From positions 1 to 64,000 of the forward strand of contig JAPJBO010000495.1 of assembly GCA_030068145.1 (NCBI GenBank): DNA of 64,000 nt, written 5' to 3'. Both the position numbers and the translations under genes were made by a program. The notes below the pieces were generated by a model that was not told the DNA's origin, made no database searches, and saw only the letters and a program-made list of their open reading frames with translations. Each line of letters opens with the position of its first letter. The first letter of the stretch is position 1. This stretch comes from Diplonema papillatum (lineage: Eukaryota > Euglenozoa > Diplonemea > Diplonemida > Diplonemidae). Of this stretch, positions 20,196 through 30,504 are shown in pieces.

Positions 20196-20289
20196 GAGTA
20201 TTTTCGGTGACAATCCGCGAGAGTAAACTCCGGGACGCGTGTTCTCACAACCTCTTCGATGGGAAGGCTGGTAAGCGGCTTCTGCCAAT

Positions 20290-20682
20290 GATCATTGGAC
20301 ACCGTGCACAGACTACAGACGAGGATGAGCATCCAAGCTGGCAAGCTGATGACTTGCGCCTACTACGCATTCCTCATTCAAGGAGATTGATTGCAATCAT
20401 CGATCCTCATCACGAGCAAGTTCAAAAGATTTCCCATCCTCCTCAAGATAAGGTAGCCGGAAGGCTCTCAAACTCGTTTAATGCGCCAGTGTAGTGCGCG
20501 TGCAGCCTAGGACATTTAGGAGCATCACAGACCTGCTATTGGCGCTCTTCTGCGCGCTATAAGTCGCGCGCAGTCCCCTTAAGAAGTAGTGCACGTCTCG
20601 GGTAAGCAGCAAGCCGCCGATGCCAAGACCCAACGACACCCCCACCTATTTAAGGGTCGAGATCTCGTTCGTTAACGGAAAG
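20290..20682 (-). rRNA. 18S rRNA fragment (3' major domain to near decoding site), pseudogene
   Basis: On the minus strand it begins 'TTCCGTTAACGAACGAG' and continues 'GCAGGTCTGTGATGCTCC', 'GGCTGCACGCGCACTACACT', 'AACGAGTTTGAGAGCC' and 'GCGCAAGTCATCAGCTTGCC'. The next stretch, which in working 18S carries the nearly universal decoding-site sequence, is strongly altered. That marks it as non-functional. It overlaps the 18.14 kb fragment by about 22 bp in rRNA order. Confidence 0.85.
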
Positions 20683-21461
20683 AGTGCGAGCCCTGCCGTG
20701 AGCTTTGTAGCACGTTCAGTGCAATCTGCTGCCTCAGGACGTTCTGGCTCCTTGGCCCTATGAGGCCTTTTGCCGTTCTCAGGCATGGTCCGACCAAAGA
20801 GCCTCATGAGAGCACAGGCTGCATTCGCCAGCGATTCGGCGTCAAAGCTTACCGGTGCCGTGCGCCCTGAGAGTTTTTGCTTTTTTGTGTTACCGACTCT
20901 TGGGCACGTATGTCCCCAACTTTCAGCAGCCGGGGACTCGCATGGAACGATTTAAAAAGAGAGAGAGAGAGAGAGACGAGTTAGAGTGCAGGGACCATCT
21001 CTCCGAGGAGTATCCGGTCGCCCCACTACCATCCCGTACTACTACGGCGGGCGCAAGTCGTTGCGCCGTGGGCGCGGAGCGAGCCGTGGCCCTGTCAAAG
21101 ATGAAAAAGAAATGTGCACTCTGGTCAAAGACGAATTTTTCTTCTACACGTCTTTCTGGCGGATAGTTTTCACCCCCTCTTCTACGCCGTTGCGAAGCCA
21201 AAAAAAGCTCGAGAGACCAGTCGGTACCAATGACCAGTGCTGCCTCGCTGTATCGTTGCCTTATGACTAACTCAGCGCAACGATGCAACGATGCCAATAA
21301 TATTCCAGGATTTCCTGCAACGATGGTGGGTCTTGGAGATGACCCATGAGACTAAAGTTGGGACTTTCCCCCACCCCACATGCACGGCACCGTACTTCGC
21401 CATAATAACAACAATGTATTTCTGCCAAATCCTCCCCTCCTCTAGGATTGGCATACTTTCA

Positions 21462-21658
21462 AGAAAATACTTGAGGGACTGCTTTGTGCGAAGGAGGCTA
21501 GAGGGGTGAAATCATCTTTTATGTTGAACGCTTACGCCGCCACTAAACCCAGATTTACCTGTGTTTCGTGTGGGCTACAGCACATGTACATCCTCTGATC
21601 TTTTGCAACTGGCAGTCTCCTCAAGCATTTCCTACAAAGCGGGTGCTTATACAAAGTA
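21462..21658 (+). repeat. Retroposon S1, copy 2
   Basis: Same modules as 8,735-8,952, slightly diverged, ending 'GGTGCTTATACAAAG'. 20,690-21,461 otherwise shows no gene. Confidence 0.7.
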
Positions 21659-22344
21659 AAATACCTTGTGATGCCTCGCAAGAAACTGTGCCTCCTTGAG
21701 AGAGCGTTCCTGCTTCTTCTGTTCACGTATGCTGACTTCCGCCTGTGTTTAGTTCGGAGATTGTCGTAGTGGAAGGGTTGGTCCTGCTGTGGGTCATGGT
21801 AGGTTCTGGGACTCCACAATCGCGGTACACTGGGGAAAACAGTGTCTTTTACCCCCCCCCCCCCCCAGACCTCGCACTAATTCTCGTTTGTTGTTGGAGC
21901 CAGGGGGGGGGGGGCAGTGCTGATACTAAGCCTGAAACCCAAAACGAAGTTGCTAACCCTGGGTGGGGGTGGGTACCCGAGTGCTTTTTTGGGAGGATTT
22001 TTTTTTTTGAGCAGGCCGAGTTCCAGGCCTCTCTTCAGGTTGTTCTTCTTCCATGTGAAGCACGGACATGTAAACTGTGACAGTGACATGAATCTTCAGT
22101 TTGGTGTTAGTTCGCTCAATGCTCAGGCTTACATTTTTGGAACACATTGCAATGTCTCGAAAAAAAAAATTTTTTTTTCTTGGTTGCTGCTGTGGAAACC
22201 ACCTTAATAGATAGGCCCTGTGCGCCCACTTTGGACTGTGGACCTGCTAGTTGGCTGGGCAGTTGGGGGTTTGCGGGTTTGGGTTTGCGGTTTCGCGGGC
22301 TGGTTGGTTGATTCCCTGGGTTGGCTTGGCCGGACTAGTTTGGC

Positions 22345-22611
22345 CTACTGAGCTGCCCGACTGAGCTGACTTGTCGCAAACAGCTGCGAGGCTGCCGGGT
22401 TCGTGTCGAGTGCCACATCTGTGAAGGCAACAACAAGGCCTTCTACAACAGCCTCCTTTGTAGGCCACTCTGCCTTCCACACCTTCGCAAGCTTCTTGTT
22501 GTTGGCGCCGCACCAGACAACATGTGGTACCGCCTCTTTCGCCGCCAACACGAACGCATCCCACGTTTCGAACAACTGTGAAGCTGGCACAGGTTGACCT
22601 TGACCCGACAT
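22345..22611 (-). CDS. Hypothetical small protein (88 aa)
   Basis: ATG to stop, 88 residues. The compact sequence has Trp and Cys: 'ASQLFETWDAFVLAAKEAVP', 'HVVWCGANNKKLAKVWKAEW' and 'TKEAVVEGLVVAFTDVALDT'. It looks like a small alpha-helical domain and is more protein-like than its other frames. No family was recognised. It lies between copies of an A/T-run repeat (22,160-22,205 and 23,415-23,500), so it may be cargo of a mobile element. Confidence 0.5.
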   Translation of the reverse strand: MSGQGQPVPASQLFETWDAFVLAAKEAVPHVVWCGANNKKLAKVWKAEWPTKEAVVEGLVVAFTDVALDTNPAASQLFATSQLSRAAQ

Positions 22612-23010
22612 TGCTTGCTCTTCTTCTAGTTTGTTTTCTCTGATGTGGGATGATTATGCGGTTGATATGTGAAGGGGCCAAGACAAAGACGGTCTAAGAA
22701 TGGCACTCCTGTTGTGGAACCCACTGCGGGATCCACCGTAGCCAGTTTCTGTAAGGTGAAATGGTGGAAAAAGTGGGTCAAAAAAATTATTTTTTACCTG
22801 CCGCTGAACAGCTACAATGAGGCCCAGGGACAATAAGGGAGCTTTTTGTCCCTCCAGGGACAAAAAGTTTTTTTTTGTCCCTGGAGACATTTTCATAGCA
22901 ACACCTACAGGATTAAAGGAAACAAGACCACAAATCGCCGTCACTACGGATGGAAGAGCGAAAGCACGCCTCAGCAGTACGTAGATCAGTCGGTGCATCG
23001 GCAGAGGAAG

Positions 23011-23175
23011 ATGGCAAGCTATCTTGCACCTCCGACACAGATCTCCCCGACGGCTGTCAGTCCAGATGTCGGTTCGGCAGTTACACCTGCTATGCCTGTG
23101 ACCATCGATGTGGCTGAGACTATGACCACCGTCCATCGCATCAGCATTGATCTGAACTTGAAGGTGGGCAAGTAA
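23011..23175 (+). CDS. Small ORF or terminal exon (54 aa)
   Basis: Reads 'MASYLAPPTQISPTAVSPDV' and ends 'HRISIDLNLKVGK'. The frame is open further upstream. No family was recognised, and it may be an exon. The 22,680-22,900 stretch upstream contains a GGACAAAAA inverted repeat. Confidence 0.3.
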   Translation: MASYLAPPTQISPTAVSPDVGSAVTPAMPVTIDVAETMTTVHRISIDLNLKVGK

Positions 23176-23599
23176 GCCTAACCCCCATTTCCCTATCCTA
23201 TTTCCCCTGTTCCTTTTTACCTCTCTTGTTTCCCCTGTTCCTTCTCAGAGTGAGACTGAGAAGCGAGGTGTTCATGAACACCGCCCTTTCTTAGCACAAC
23301 CCTTTTAGCATGTTGTCTTGTGGTGAGGAATGCTCATTCCGTTTCCTTTTGCTCCTGGGCCTCATTGCAGCTGTTCAGCGGCAGGCAAAATCCAGCCGGT
23401 AAAAAATAGCTATTTTCGAGTGCTTTTTTGGGAGGATTTGGGCCAAAAAAAAAATTTTTTTTTCTTGGTCGCTGCTGAGGAAACCACCTTGGTGCGGTCA
23501 CCACCCTGCTGCACACAGGCCCTGCAGGAGGGGGGGGGGGGGCCAGTGCTGACACTACCCTGAGAGCCCCCAACGACTTTGCAAGGGACCCCCCCCCTC

Positions 23600-23905
23600 C
23601 CTCCCCCCCCCTCTACAGTGCAGTTGCCTTGGAGGCTGGGTGGTCGAATTCTCTAAGGTGAAATGGTCAAAATTCCCTGGCAAAAGTGGGCCCACAAAAA
23701 TTTTTCAAAGTGTGGTTTTTGGGGTATTTGGGCCAAAAAAAAATTTTTTTTTTCTGACCACCCACCGTGGTGACCACCTTCGAGAGTGACAGGTAGCGTC
23801 CCCCCTCCACAGTGAAAATAGCCTGTATATAGGGGGGGGGGGTCAGGTCAGATTCTGCCAACGACTCCGCAATCTGGCCGCTTAGGGCCACCCCTGGGGG
23901 GGGGG
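23600..23905. repeat. Repeat family T with intact (empty) TA site
   Basis: An uninterrupted copy of the sequence split by the transposon at 5,924-8,035. The target reads GCCTG-TA-TATAGGG at 23,821-23,833. Long G runs follow. Confidence 0.9.
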
Positions 23906-23984
23906 GGGGGGGGGGGGGCAGTGCTGGCACTACCCTGAGAGCCCCCAACGACTTTGCAAGGGACCCCCCCCCCGGGTCCGCTTC

Positions 23985-24405
23985 GTTTACTTTTGGAATC
24001 GGTTCGTTTCTAGTTTTGGAATCGGTTCGTTTCTAGTTTTGGAATCAGTTCGTTTACTTTTGGAAACTTCGTTTCTAGTTTTGGAATCGGTTCGTTTCTG
24101 GGCTCTTTTTGGGCTGATTTAGCTTGGGGAGTGCTTCGTTTACTTTTGGAACGTTCGAAACTAGTTTTGGAAGGTTCGTTTCTAGTTTTGGGTGGCTCGT
24201 TTACTTTTGGAACCGGTTCGTTTACTTTTGGAACCGGTTCTTTTCTAGTTTTGGAATCGGTTCGTTTACTTTTGGAATCGCTTCGTTTACTTTTGGAATC
24301 GGTTCGTTTACTTTTGGAAACTTCGTTTCTAGTTTTGGAATCGGTTCGTTTACTTTTGGAATCGGTTCGTTTACTTTTGGAATCGGTTCGTTTACTTTTG
24401 GCTGT
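23985..24405 (+). repeat. Minisatellite of about 21-22 bp (array L)
   Basis: About 18 copies of 'GGTTCGTTTACTTTTGGAAT' and the variant 'GGTTCGTTTCTAGTTTTGG'. The same motif makes arrays at 26,925-27,160 (same strand) and 27,170-27,415 (reversed). Long reading frames here are by-products. Confidence 0.92.
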
Positions 24406-24417
24406 TTTTGCAGGAGT

Positions 24418-24765
24418 TACCACAGTTTTCAGATTTTGGCCATGATTGCCAGATTTTGGCCATTTTTTGCCAAATTTTCCAGATTTTGGCCATTTTTGCC
24501 AAATGTTCCAGATTTTGGCCATTTTTGCCGGATTTTGGCCATCTTGGCCAAATTTTCCAGATTTTGGCCATTTTTGCCGGATTTTGGCCATTTTGGCCAA
24601 ATTTTCCAGATTTTGGCCATTTTGGCCAAGTTTTCCAAATTTTGGCCATTTTGCCAAATTTTCCAAATTTTGGCCATTTTTGCCATTTTTCCGATTCTGG
24701 CCATTTTTGGCAGATTTTTTTTTTTGGCCATTTTTTGCCAAATCCATTATTGCTATGTTTTTCCA
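24418..24765. repeat. Minisatellite 'CCAGATTTTGGCCATTTTTG'
   Basis: About 14 imperfect direct copies of a 20-30 bp motif (TTTTGGCCATTTTTGCCAAA), ending at a CA run. Confidence 0.92.
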
Positions 24766-25270
24766 AATTTTCACACACACACAGAGCTAGCCGATGTCTT
24801 GTCAAATGAGTGTCACTATGCCAACCCTTCGCTTGGTTGGACTCCCGTTTTGTCGTGAACCCGTCGGTTGCATCTGCTGCTGTTACTGACATTCGTAAAT
24901 TGAAAAGGAATCGGAATCTTCGCTCTTCCGTTTTGTGCCGAGGAAGGGCACGAGTAGCCGGGAAGAGTCGGCTGGATTCATATCGTTCGAATAAAACAAA
25001 ACTACGCGGTTCTTTCCATTTTACCTGAGTTTTTCCAATGAATGACTATCGGCCCTTCCTTTCGAACTTCGAACCGAACCATATTTACTTTGTGTGCGAC
25101 ATAACCCATGACCTGTCTCTAACTTGCGTCGTGATATAGTCGATTGTTGAAAGATGAATGCCTAGTGGAACTCATTCAGCTTGTACTAATTGCATATTCC
25201 TTGTTTCGATCCGGTACGAAGCCTTTAAGCATGAAAACGAAATCTAGTCTCACCCCAAAAAGGAAACAAG

Positions 25271-25780
25271 ATGTCCACTTCTTCAATGGAGGCTTTGCTT
25301 CGGCTCGTGGAGTTGAAGCAGGCGGGTTACGTGAGCGAGTCTGAATTTCAGATCATGAAATCGGACATAATGACAAATGCTGCGCGCAACAACGCCGGCC
25401 TGCCAGCCGCACTCGGACCGCCCCCTGTCTTCGAAACGCCACCGCCCATGCCTGATCCGGTCGTTCCACCACCTCCACCTGCACCATCGCCAGTCACCCC
25501 CGCGCCTGTTGTCACACCACAACCATCACCAATCACACCAGCGCCTGTCATCCCACCATCACCAGTCACCCCTGCGCCTGTCCCACAGACACCAGCGCCC
25601 ATGCCAAGCACCCAGGCACAGGAAGGGAGTGCCACAGAGACTGGCCCAAGCAGAGATGACACACCACGACGCACCCACCTTGCCAGACCGGCACCCTTCA
25701 CCTCCCTCGCAGCAGCCGGGGCCAACCCCCTTAAAAACCCCGGCTGGCCTCTCAAAAAAAAGTCTAAAAGAAATGCGTAG
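25271..25780 (+). CDS. SHOCT-like domain protein with proline-rich tail (169 aa)
   Basis: ATG at 25,271, stop at 25,780. Residues 5-35 ('MEALLRLVELKQAGYVSESE' then 'FQIMKSDIM') match the short SHOCT motif, L-x-x-L-x-x-L-x-x-x-G-x-x-S/T-x-x-E-F, a small helical oligomerisation or binding motif. Residues 45-130 are low complexity, Pro/Thr/Val with 'PVTPAPV' repeats. A basic tail ends 'PLKKKSKRNA'. No transmembrane segment is seen. It lies between minisatellite arrays L and M/R, so it may be cargo of a larger repeat-bounded element. The stop codon overlaps the start of a dispersed repeat shared with 12.36 kb. Confidence 0.6.
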   Translation: MSTSSMEALLRLVELKQAGYVSESEFQIMKSDIMTNAARNNAGLPAALGPPPVFETPPPMPDPVVPPPPPAPSPVTPAPVVTPQPSPITPAPVIPPSPVTPAPVPQTPAPMPSTQAQEGSATETGPSRDDTPRRTHLARPAPFTSLAAAGANPLKNPGWPLKKKSKRNA

Positions 25781-26050
25781 TTTTGTTTTATTCTTTTACT
25801 TGTTTGTTGTAGACAACATATTGTGGTTGAGGTGTCATTCAGATGAAGATCTAAAGCCGCCCACGTCAAATTTTGTTAAGCAGCGGCTGCCAAAACTTGC
25901 CGTGACACCTAGTTGATGCAAGGTAAAGGAGAAAGTTGGAAGTAATTGGGAAGTTGATATTTTGTTGGGACCCTCGTAGCTCGCTGGGTCAGGCGCGCCA
26001 GGTAAGTGCTGGGCTAGTTCCTGTCTGGGCTCGGACTGTGAAGTCCTCTT
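25770..26050. repeat. Repeat shared with 12.36-12.94 kb, empty TTAA site
   Basis: An uninterrupted version of the sequence split by the TTAA MITE at 12,476-12,709. TTAA is present once, at about 25,876-25,879. Confidence 0.8.
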
Positions 26051-26349
26051 GGGTTTCCGTCGCAAGTTCTCTCGTGTATGCTTACACCGAACCAGTTTGC
26101 GAATGGGTTTCCGGACCTTGTTGTCGCTATACCACAGAAGCGACACTTCGGCACGGTGGCTTGTGGGTCAGAAAATTGTGTTTCCGACTGAGCGAACGTC
26201 GCCGGAAACACAAAAAAAAGGGGGAAAACGCCACCCAGGGTCACAAGGCCTGGGCGCATGCTGCAAGGCCGTTGCGAGCTGTTGAGTGACCCTGGGTCGG
26301 AGGAATATTTCTGATGGATGCTAGCTGGTTGTGTACTGGATCGAAACAA
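26014..26349 (-). CDS. Candidate zinc-finger ORF (C2HC)
   Basis: An open frame whose middle reads 'PKCRFCGIATTRSGNPFANW' then 'FGVSIHERTC', i.e. C-x2-C followed by H-x3-C. The last residues come from the dispersed repeat, as in the small gene at 12.9 kb ('HSPSPDRN' in both). It may be one exon of a gene or chance; start unknown. Confidence 0.3.
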   Translation of the reverse strand: MFRSSTQPASIHQKYSSDPGSLNSSQRPCSMRPGLVTLGGVFPLFFVFPATFAQSETQFSDPQATVPKCRFCGIATTRSGNPFANWFGVSIHERTCDGNPRGLHSPSPDRN

Positions 26350-26920
26350 GCATTGTAGCTATTTTAGACTATTAACACTGCATTCTTATAGCTAACTAAA
26401 TTCTTTCTATCCTAGCGGCTATTAGCATACACGATAACCGGATGACATAAAATTGTCCGCAAATACACACAGCAGATCAAAGAAAGGGGGGCAAAGGTGG
26501 AAAATGCAGATCAAACGGGAGTAGAATGTGCACACGCTTATCCGACTCTTGACTTACTATGCCGTGTTCTGAAAGCTGTCGAGGGGCCCCTCCATAGGTT
26601 CTCGCATGATTCGTTCGCCTTTGTAACACTATCCGTTTGTAGTACGCTTCGCAATTGTGTTCTTGCACTCTAGCCGAATGGCGGGTGGCGGATTTCCGCG
26701 CTCGGGCGCAAGACACGATTATGCTGCTTTTGCAGTGCAAGCCGAACCCGGTTCGCGACTTCGGTTGCGGTAAAGTGTTACGAAGTCTTCGGCTTTCAGA
26801 TCCGGATACGCGTATGCAACAGATAGTTAGAGGTCACTTGAAGGATACCCGTGTGCAGCGTTCGAAAGAGTTTGCGTATCTGGCGTCCTTTTTTTGGGGG
26901 GAACTCTTTCGACCCTCTTC
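26350..26920. other. No gene recognised
   Basis: Unique-looking sequence with short frames only. Confidence 0.4.
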
Positions 26921-26924
26921 GCAG

Positions 26925-27415
26925 GTTCGTTTCTAGTCTTGGAAGGTTCGCTTCTAGTTTTGGAAGGTTCGTTTCTAGTTTTGGAAGGTTCGAAACTAGT
27001 TTTGGAAGGTTCGTTTCTAGTTTTGGAAAGGTTCGTTTCTGGTGGTCGCAGTCGATTTTTGACACGATTCCCTTGGAATTTCGGCCGATCTCGTTTTAGT
27101 TTTGGAAGAGGTTCGTTTCTAGTTTTGGAATCGGTTCGTTTCTAGTTTTGGAAGTGGTTCGTAACTTTTCGAAAAAGTAAACGAACCACTTCCAAAAGTA
27201 AACGAAGCGATTCCAAAAGTAAACGAACCGATTCCAAAAGTAAACGAACCGATTCCAAAACTAGAAACGAAGTTTCCAAAAGTAAACGAACCGATTCCAA
27301 AAGTAAACGAACCGATTCCAAAAGTAAACGAACCGATTCCAAAACTAGAAACGAAGTTTCCAAAAGTAAACGAACCGATTCCAAAACTAGAAACGAACCT
27401 TCCAAAAGTAAACGA
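26925..27415. repeat. Foldback of minisatellite arrays M and R
   Basis: 'GGTTCGTTTCTAGTTTTGG' units run on the plus strand to about 27,160, then the same motif runs on the minus strand from 27,170 to 27,415, making a palindrome of about 490 bp centred near 27,167. A C run (27,421-27,445) follows. Confidence 0.9.
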
Positions 27416-27479
27416 ACCCCACACCCCCCCCCCCCCCCCCCCCCCTGGTGGTTGCATGCGGAACTGCCTGTGAAATGTG

Positions 27480-27690
27480 TTCACATTGAGTTCTTTTAAG
27501 AGTTTGTATAGAGCATCTATTTGGTATCGGAAAGTAGATGCGAGATCAGGCAAACCTTGTGCGCTAGCTTCGTTTAACCGTGAATCTAATAATCAGGGCT
27601 TACCCCACATTCTCGCTTTCATTTCACCAACCCTGTGACAATTATCATCTTCACCGTTTCTGCCATCGCGACTTTTTCCGTACATGAACC
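27480..27690 (-). repeat. Dispersed repeat shared with 52.2-52.5 kb
   Basis: On the minus strand it matches 52,195-52,370 ('GGTGAAGATGATAATTGTC', 'AGCGAGAATGTGGGGTAAGC', 'TTCCGATACCAAATAGATGC'). Confidence 0.8.
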
Positions 27691-27836
27691 ACATGGATCG
27701 GCATGCACTTGTTTAGCAGCGGCTGTCAAACATCCCGTGCCACCGCGCAAGGTGGTAAAACGCTCTTTTGTTTTCTTTTCGATTGCTTTTGATGGGGCAT
27801 GCAGGCCTGAAAATGCAAGAAATGGAAACAACAGAC

Positions 27837-28112
27837 CGGCACGGAGGCAGCCTGCCCTGTGCGCTCTGCAAAGAACTCCAAGGGGATGGTCGACTTCTGA
27901 AGGGCGTCGAGGCACAAGGTGCACTCTGTCGCACCTTCCGCCGGCTCCTCGAACTGGCAGATGCAGCACGCGCCCTTCGGGGGGTCGTTGTCGAACGAGA
28001 AGTTCTTCCGCAGGATGGGCGCCGCAGTTTCGCGCACCACGTCTTTGAGGTAAACCGAGGGCGAGATTCCTGTGTTTTGGCGGTATTCGTTCCAGAGCTT
28101 TGTCACATCCGC
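27837..28112 (-). CDS. Exon-like ORF with CxxC pairs
   Basis: It starts after a 3' splice site TTTGCACAG| and reads 'ADVTKLWNEYRQNTGISPSV', 'YLKDVVRETAAPILRKNF' and 'CCICQFEEPAEGATECTLC'. Two C-x2-C pairs suggest a small zinc-binding fold. It lies downstream of the polymerase gene on the same strand, but exon E ends in phase 1 while this exon reads in phase 0. Direct joining fails: either another exon lies between or this is a separate gene. A donor-like GTCTGT follows at 27,836. Confidence 0.5.
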
Positions 28113-29150
28113 CTGTGCAAAGACATTCAAAAATGCAGCTACTACCGCAGAAGTCTTCAGCCGACCTGCTGCACGGGACGATACAAAAAATGCAGGATGA
28201 AAACCGAAGAGTGCCGGAGGGGAGACGCTGACATTCGTTCCCACAAGCTTGACACATTTGCCTGTGCAAAACCATTCACAGCTGCTGCACGGGGCCAACA
28301 CAAAAATGCAGCTGTTGCCGCAGAAGTCTTTAGCCGAGTGCCGGATGGAGACATTCGGTTCCACAAGCTCGGTGCGCTGGGAGAGCTTGCCACGCCCGCC
28401 TGTGCAAAGACATTCAGCTGTTGCACGGGACCGAAACAAAAAATGCAGGATGAAAACCGAAGTCTTGAGCCGAGTGCCGGATGGAGACGCTGTCATTCGT
28501 TTCCACAAGCTTGTGGCGCTGGAGAGCTTGACACATTTGTCTGTGCAAACCCATTCACAGCTGCTGCACGGGGCCAACACAAAAACGCAGCTGTTACCGC
28601 AGAAGTCTACAGCCGAGTGCCGGATGGAGACATTCGTTCCCACAAGCTCGGTGCGCTGGGAGAGCTTGCCCCACCCGCCGTGCAAAGACATCCAGCTGTT
28701 GCACGGGGCCGAAACAAAAAATGCAGGATGAAAACAGAAGTCTTGAGCCGAGTGCCGGATGGAGACCCTGGCATTCGTTGCCACAAACTTGTGGCGCTGT
28801 GAGAGCTTGAACATTTGCCTGTGCAAAACCATGCAGCTGCTGCACGGGGCCGAAACCCCATGCAGCTAACACCGCAGAAGTCTTCAGCCGAGTGCCGGAT
28901 GGAGACATTCGTTTCCACAGCTCGTCGCGCTGGGAGAGCTTGAACATTTGCCTGTGCAAAACCATGCAGCTGCTGCACGGGGCCGAAACCCCATGCAGCT
29001 AACACCGCAGAAGTCTTCAGCCGAGTGCCGGATGGAGACATTCGTTTCCACAGCTCGTCGCGCTGGGAGAGCTTGCCACGCCCGCCTGTGCAAAGACATT
29101 CAGCTGTTGCACGGGGCCGAACCCCCATGCAGCCAACACAACAAGATGAA
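28113..29150 (-). repeat. Array of units carrying copies of a 3' splice site and exon start
   Basis: About nine degenerate units of roughly 110-130 bp. Read on the minus strand each has TTTGCACAG| followed by a diverged version of the first 30 bases of the adjacent exon ('GCGGGCGTGGCAAGCTCT', 'GGAACGAATG'), then 'CATCCGGCACTCGGC' and 'CCCCGTGCAGCAGCTG'. The array keeps several frames open. It looks like repeated duplication of an intron-exon boundary. Confidence 0.8.
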
Positions 29151-29274
29151 AACAGAAGTCTTCGCGCCGAGCTGACAGTCAAAAGTTCCACCCTTCGGAA
29201 AAAAATCACAGGACCCAAGAGCAGCGTGTCAGAAACTCAAACCCGACGGGCGGAAGTGGCAAACGGGCTATATG

Positions 29275-29960
29275 CCTCGCTGCAGACGTTACCCACTTTA
29301 AGCCGTGAATTTCACCCATACACATGCTTCGCTTTAGACGTTACAAGCCGTGAACTTCAACCATACACATGTTCGCTTCAGACGTTACCCACTTTAAGCC
29401 GGGAATTTCAACTCACACACATGCTTCGCTTCAGATGTCACAAGCCGTCAACTCACACACAAGCTTCGCTTCAGACGTTACCCACTTTAAGCCGTGAATT
29501 TCAACCCTACACATGCTTCGCTTCAGACGTTACAAGCCGTGAATTTCAACCATACACATGCTTCGCTTTAGACGTTACAAGCCGTGAATTTCAACCATAC
29601 ACATGCTTCGCTTCAGACGTTCCAAGCCGTGAATTTCAACCATACACATGTTCGCTTCAGACGTTACCCACTTTAAGCCGGGAATTTCAACTCACACACA
29701 TGCTTCGCTTCAGATGTCACAAGCCGTCAACTCACACACAAGCTTCGCTTCAGACGTTACCCACTTTAAGAATTTCAACCCTACACATGCTTCGCTTCAG
29801 ACGTTACAAGCCGTGAATTTCAACCATACACATGCTTCGCTTCAGACGTTACCCACTTGAGTTAAGCCGTGAATTTCAACTTCGCTTCAGACGCTACAAG
29901 CCGTGAATTCCAACTCACGCGCATGCTTCGCTTCAGACGTTCCAAGCCGCGAATTTCAAC
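29275..29960. repeat. Minisatellite of about 45-50 bp
   Basis: About 15 copies of 'CTTCGCTTCAGACGTTAC' with 'AAGCCGTGAATTTCAACC' and 'ATACACATG'. It ends in a CA run directly beside exon E of the polymerase gene. Confidence 0.9.
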
Positions 29961-29986
29961 TCACACACAGACACAAACACACACAC

Positions 29987-30504
29987 CTGCAATCTGACAG
30001 GTGATCTCGCGCGACGCTGCGAAGAACGTTGATTGGATTTTGACCAGCATCCGGTGGTCGATCGGGTGTCCCAGGGACCTGTCCTCGTACGGATCTTCGA
30101 TGATGAGCGCCGTGTGGCGGGCAGACATGACCTTCGCGGAGCACTCGTCCTTCGTCTTCTTCCGCCCGCTCACGAGGGAGATGACCTCCTTTTCGTAGTC
30201 GAAGCCTGTCGCGTAATACTCGCAGAACTTGACGAAGTCACGGACCACCTGCACGTGGTCTTCCTCGGTGAGGGGCGTTGTGCACGGGTACCGCGTGTCC
30301 GGGCGGAGGACCGGCTCGATCGACAATGGGTCGATGAACTGCAGCCTCTTCTCGTGGATCAGGAAGTGGATCAGCATCACCAGCACGCAGTAGCTGGTCA
30401 GCCAGCCGGCGCGCGAGTTGTTGATCGACACCGGCACCGAGTGCTTCGACCACCACTTCACGAACATCGCCAGCGTCTGCACGCGGGGATCCGTCGACAG
30501 ATAC
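29987..30504 (-). CDS. Polymerase gene exon E (central and PAP-associated domains)
   Basis: Acceptor CTATTTAG|G continues 'R-YLSTDPRVQTLAMFVKWW'. It contains 'LTSYCVLVMLIHFLIHEKR', 'VVRDFVKFCEYYATGFDYEK' and 'ALIIEDPYEDRSLGH'. Donor GCAG|GTGTGT inside a GT run, phase 1. The following exon has not been placed. Confidence 0.88.

Noticed and set aside
24010-24892. ORFs rich in Ser/Lys/Thr or Phe/Gly/Ile on both strands
   Set aside because: Products of 21-bp and 20-30 bp minisatellites.
27807-27836. A 30-nt intron after the CxxC exon
   Set aside because: GT and AG are present, but the length is far below the other introns and there is no independent support.
27726-28832. A single 368-codon protein across the splice-site array
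   Set aside because: Only the 27,837-28,112 part looks like protein; the rest is repeat units containing splice acceptors.
27837-30504. Direct joining of exon E to the CxxC exon
   Set aside because: Phase 1 against phase 0; a missing exon or separate gene is needed.
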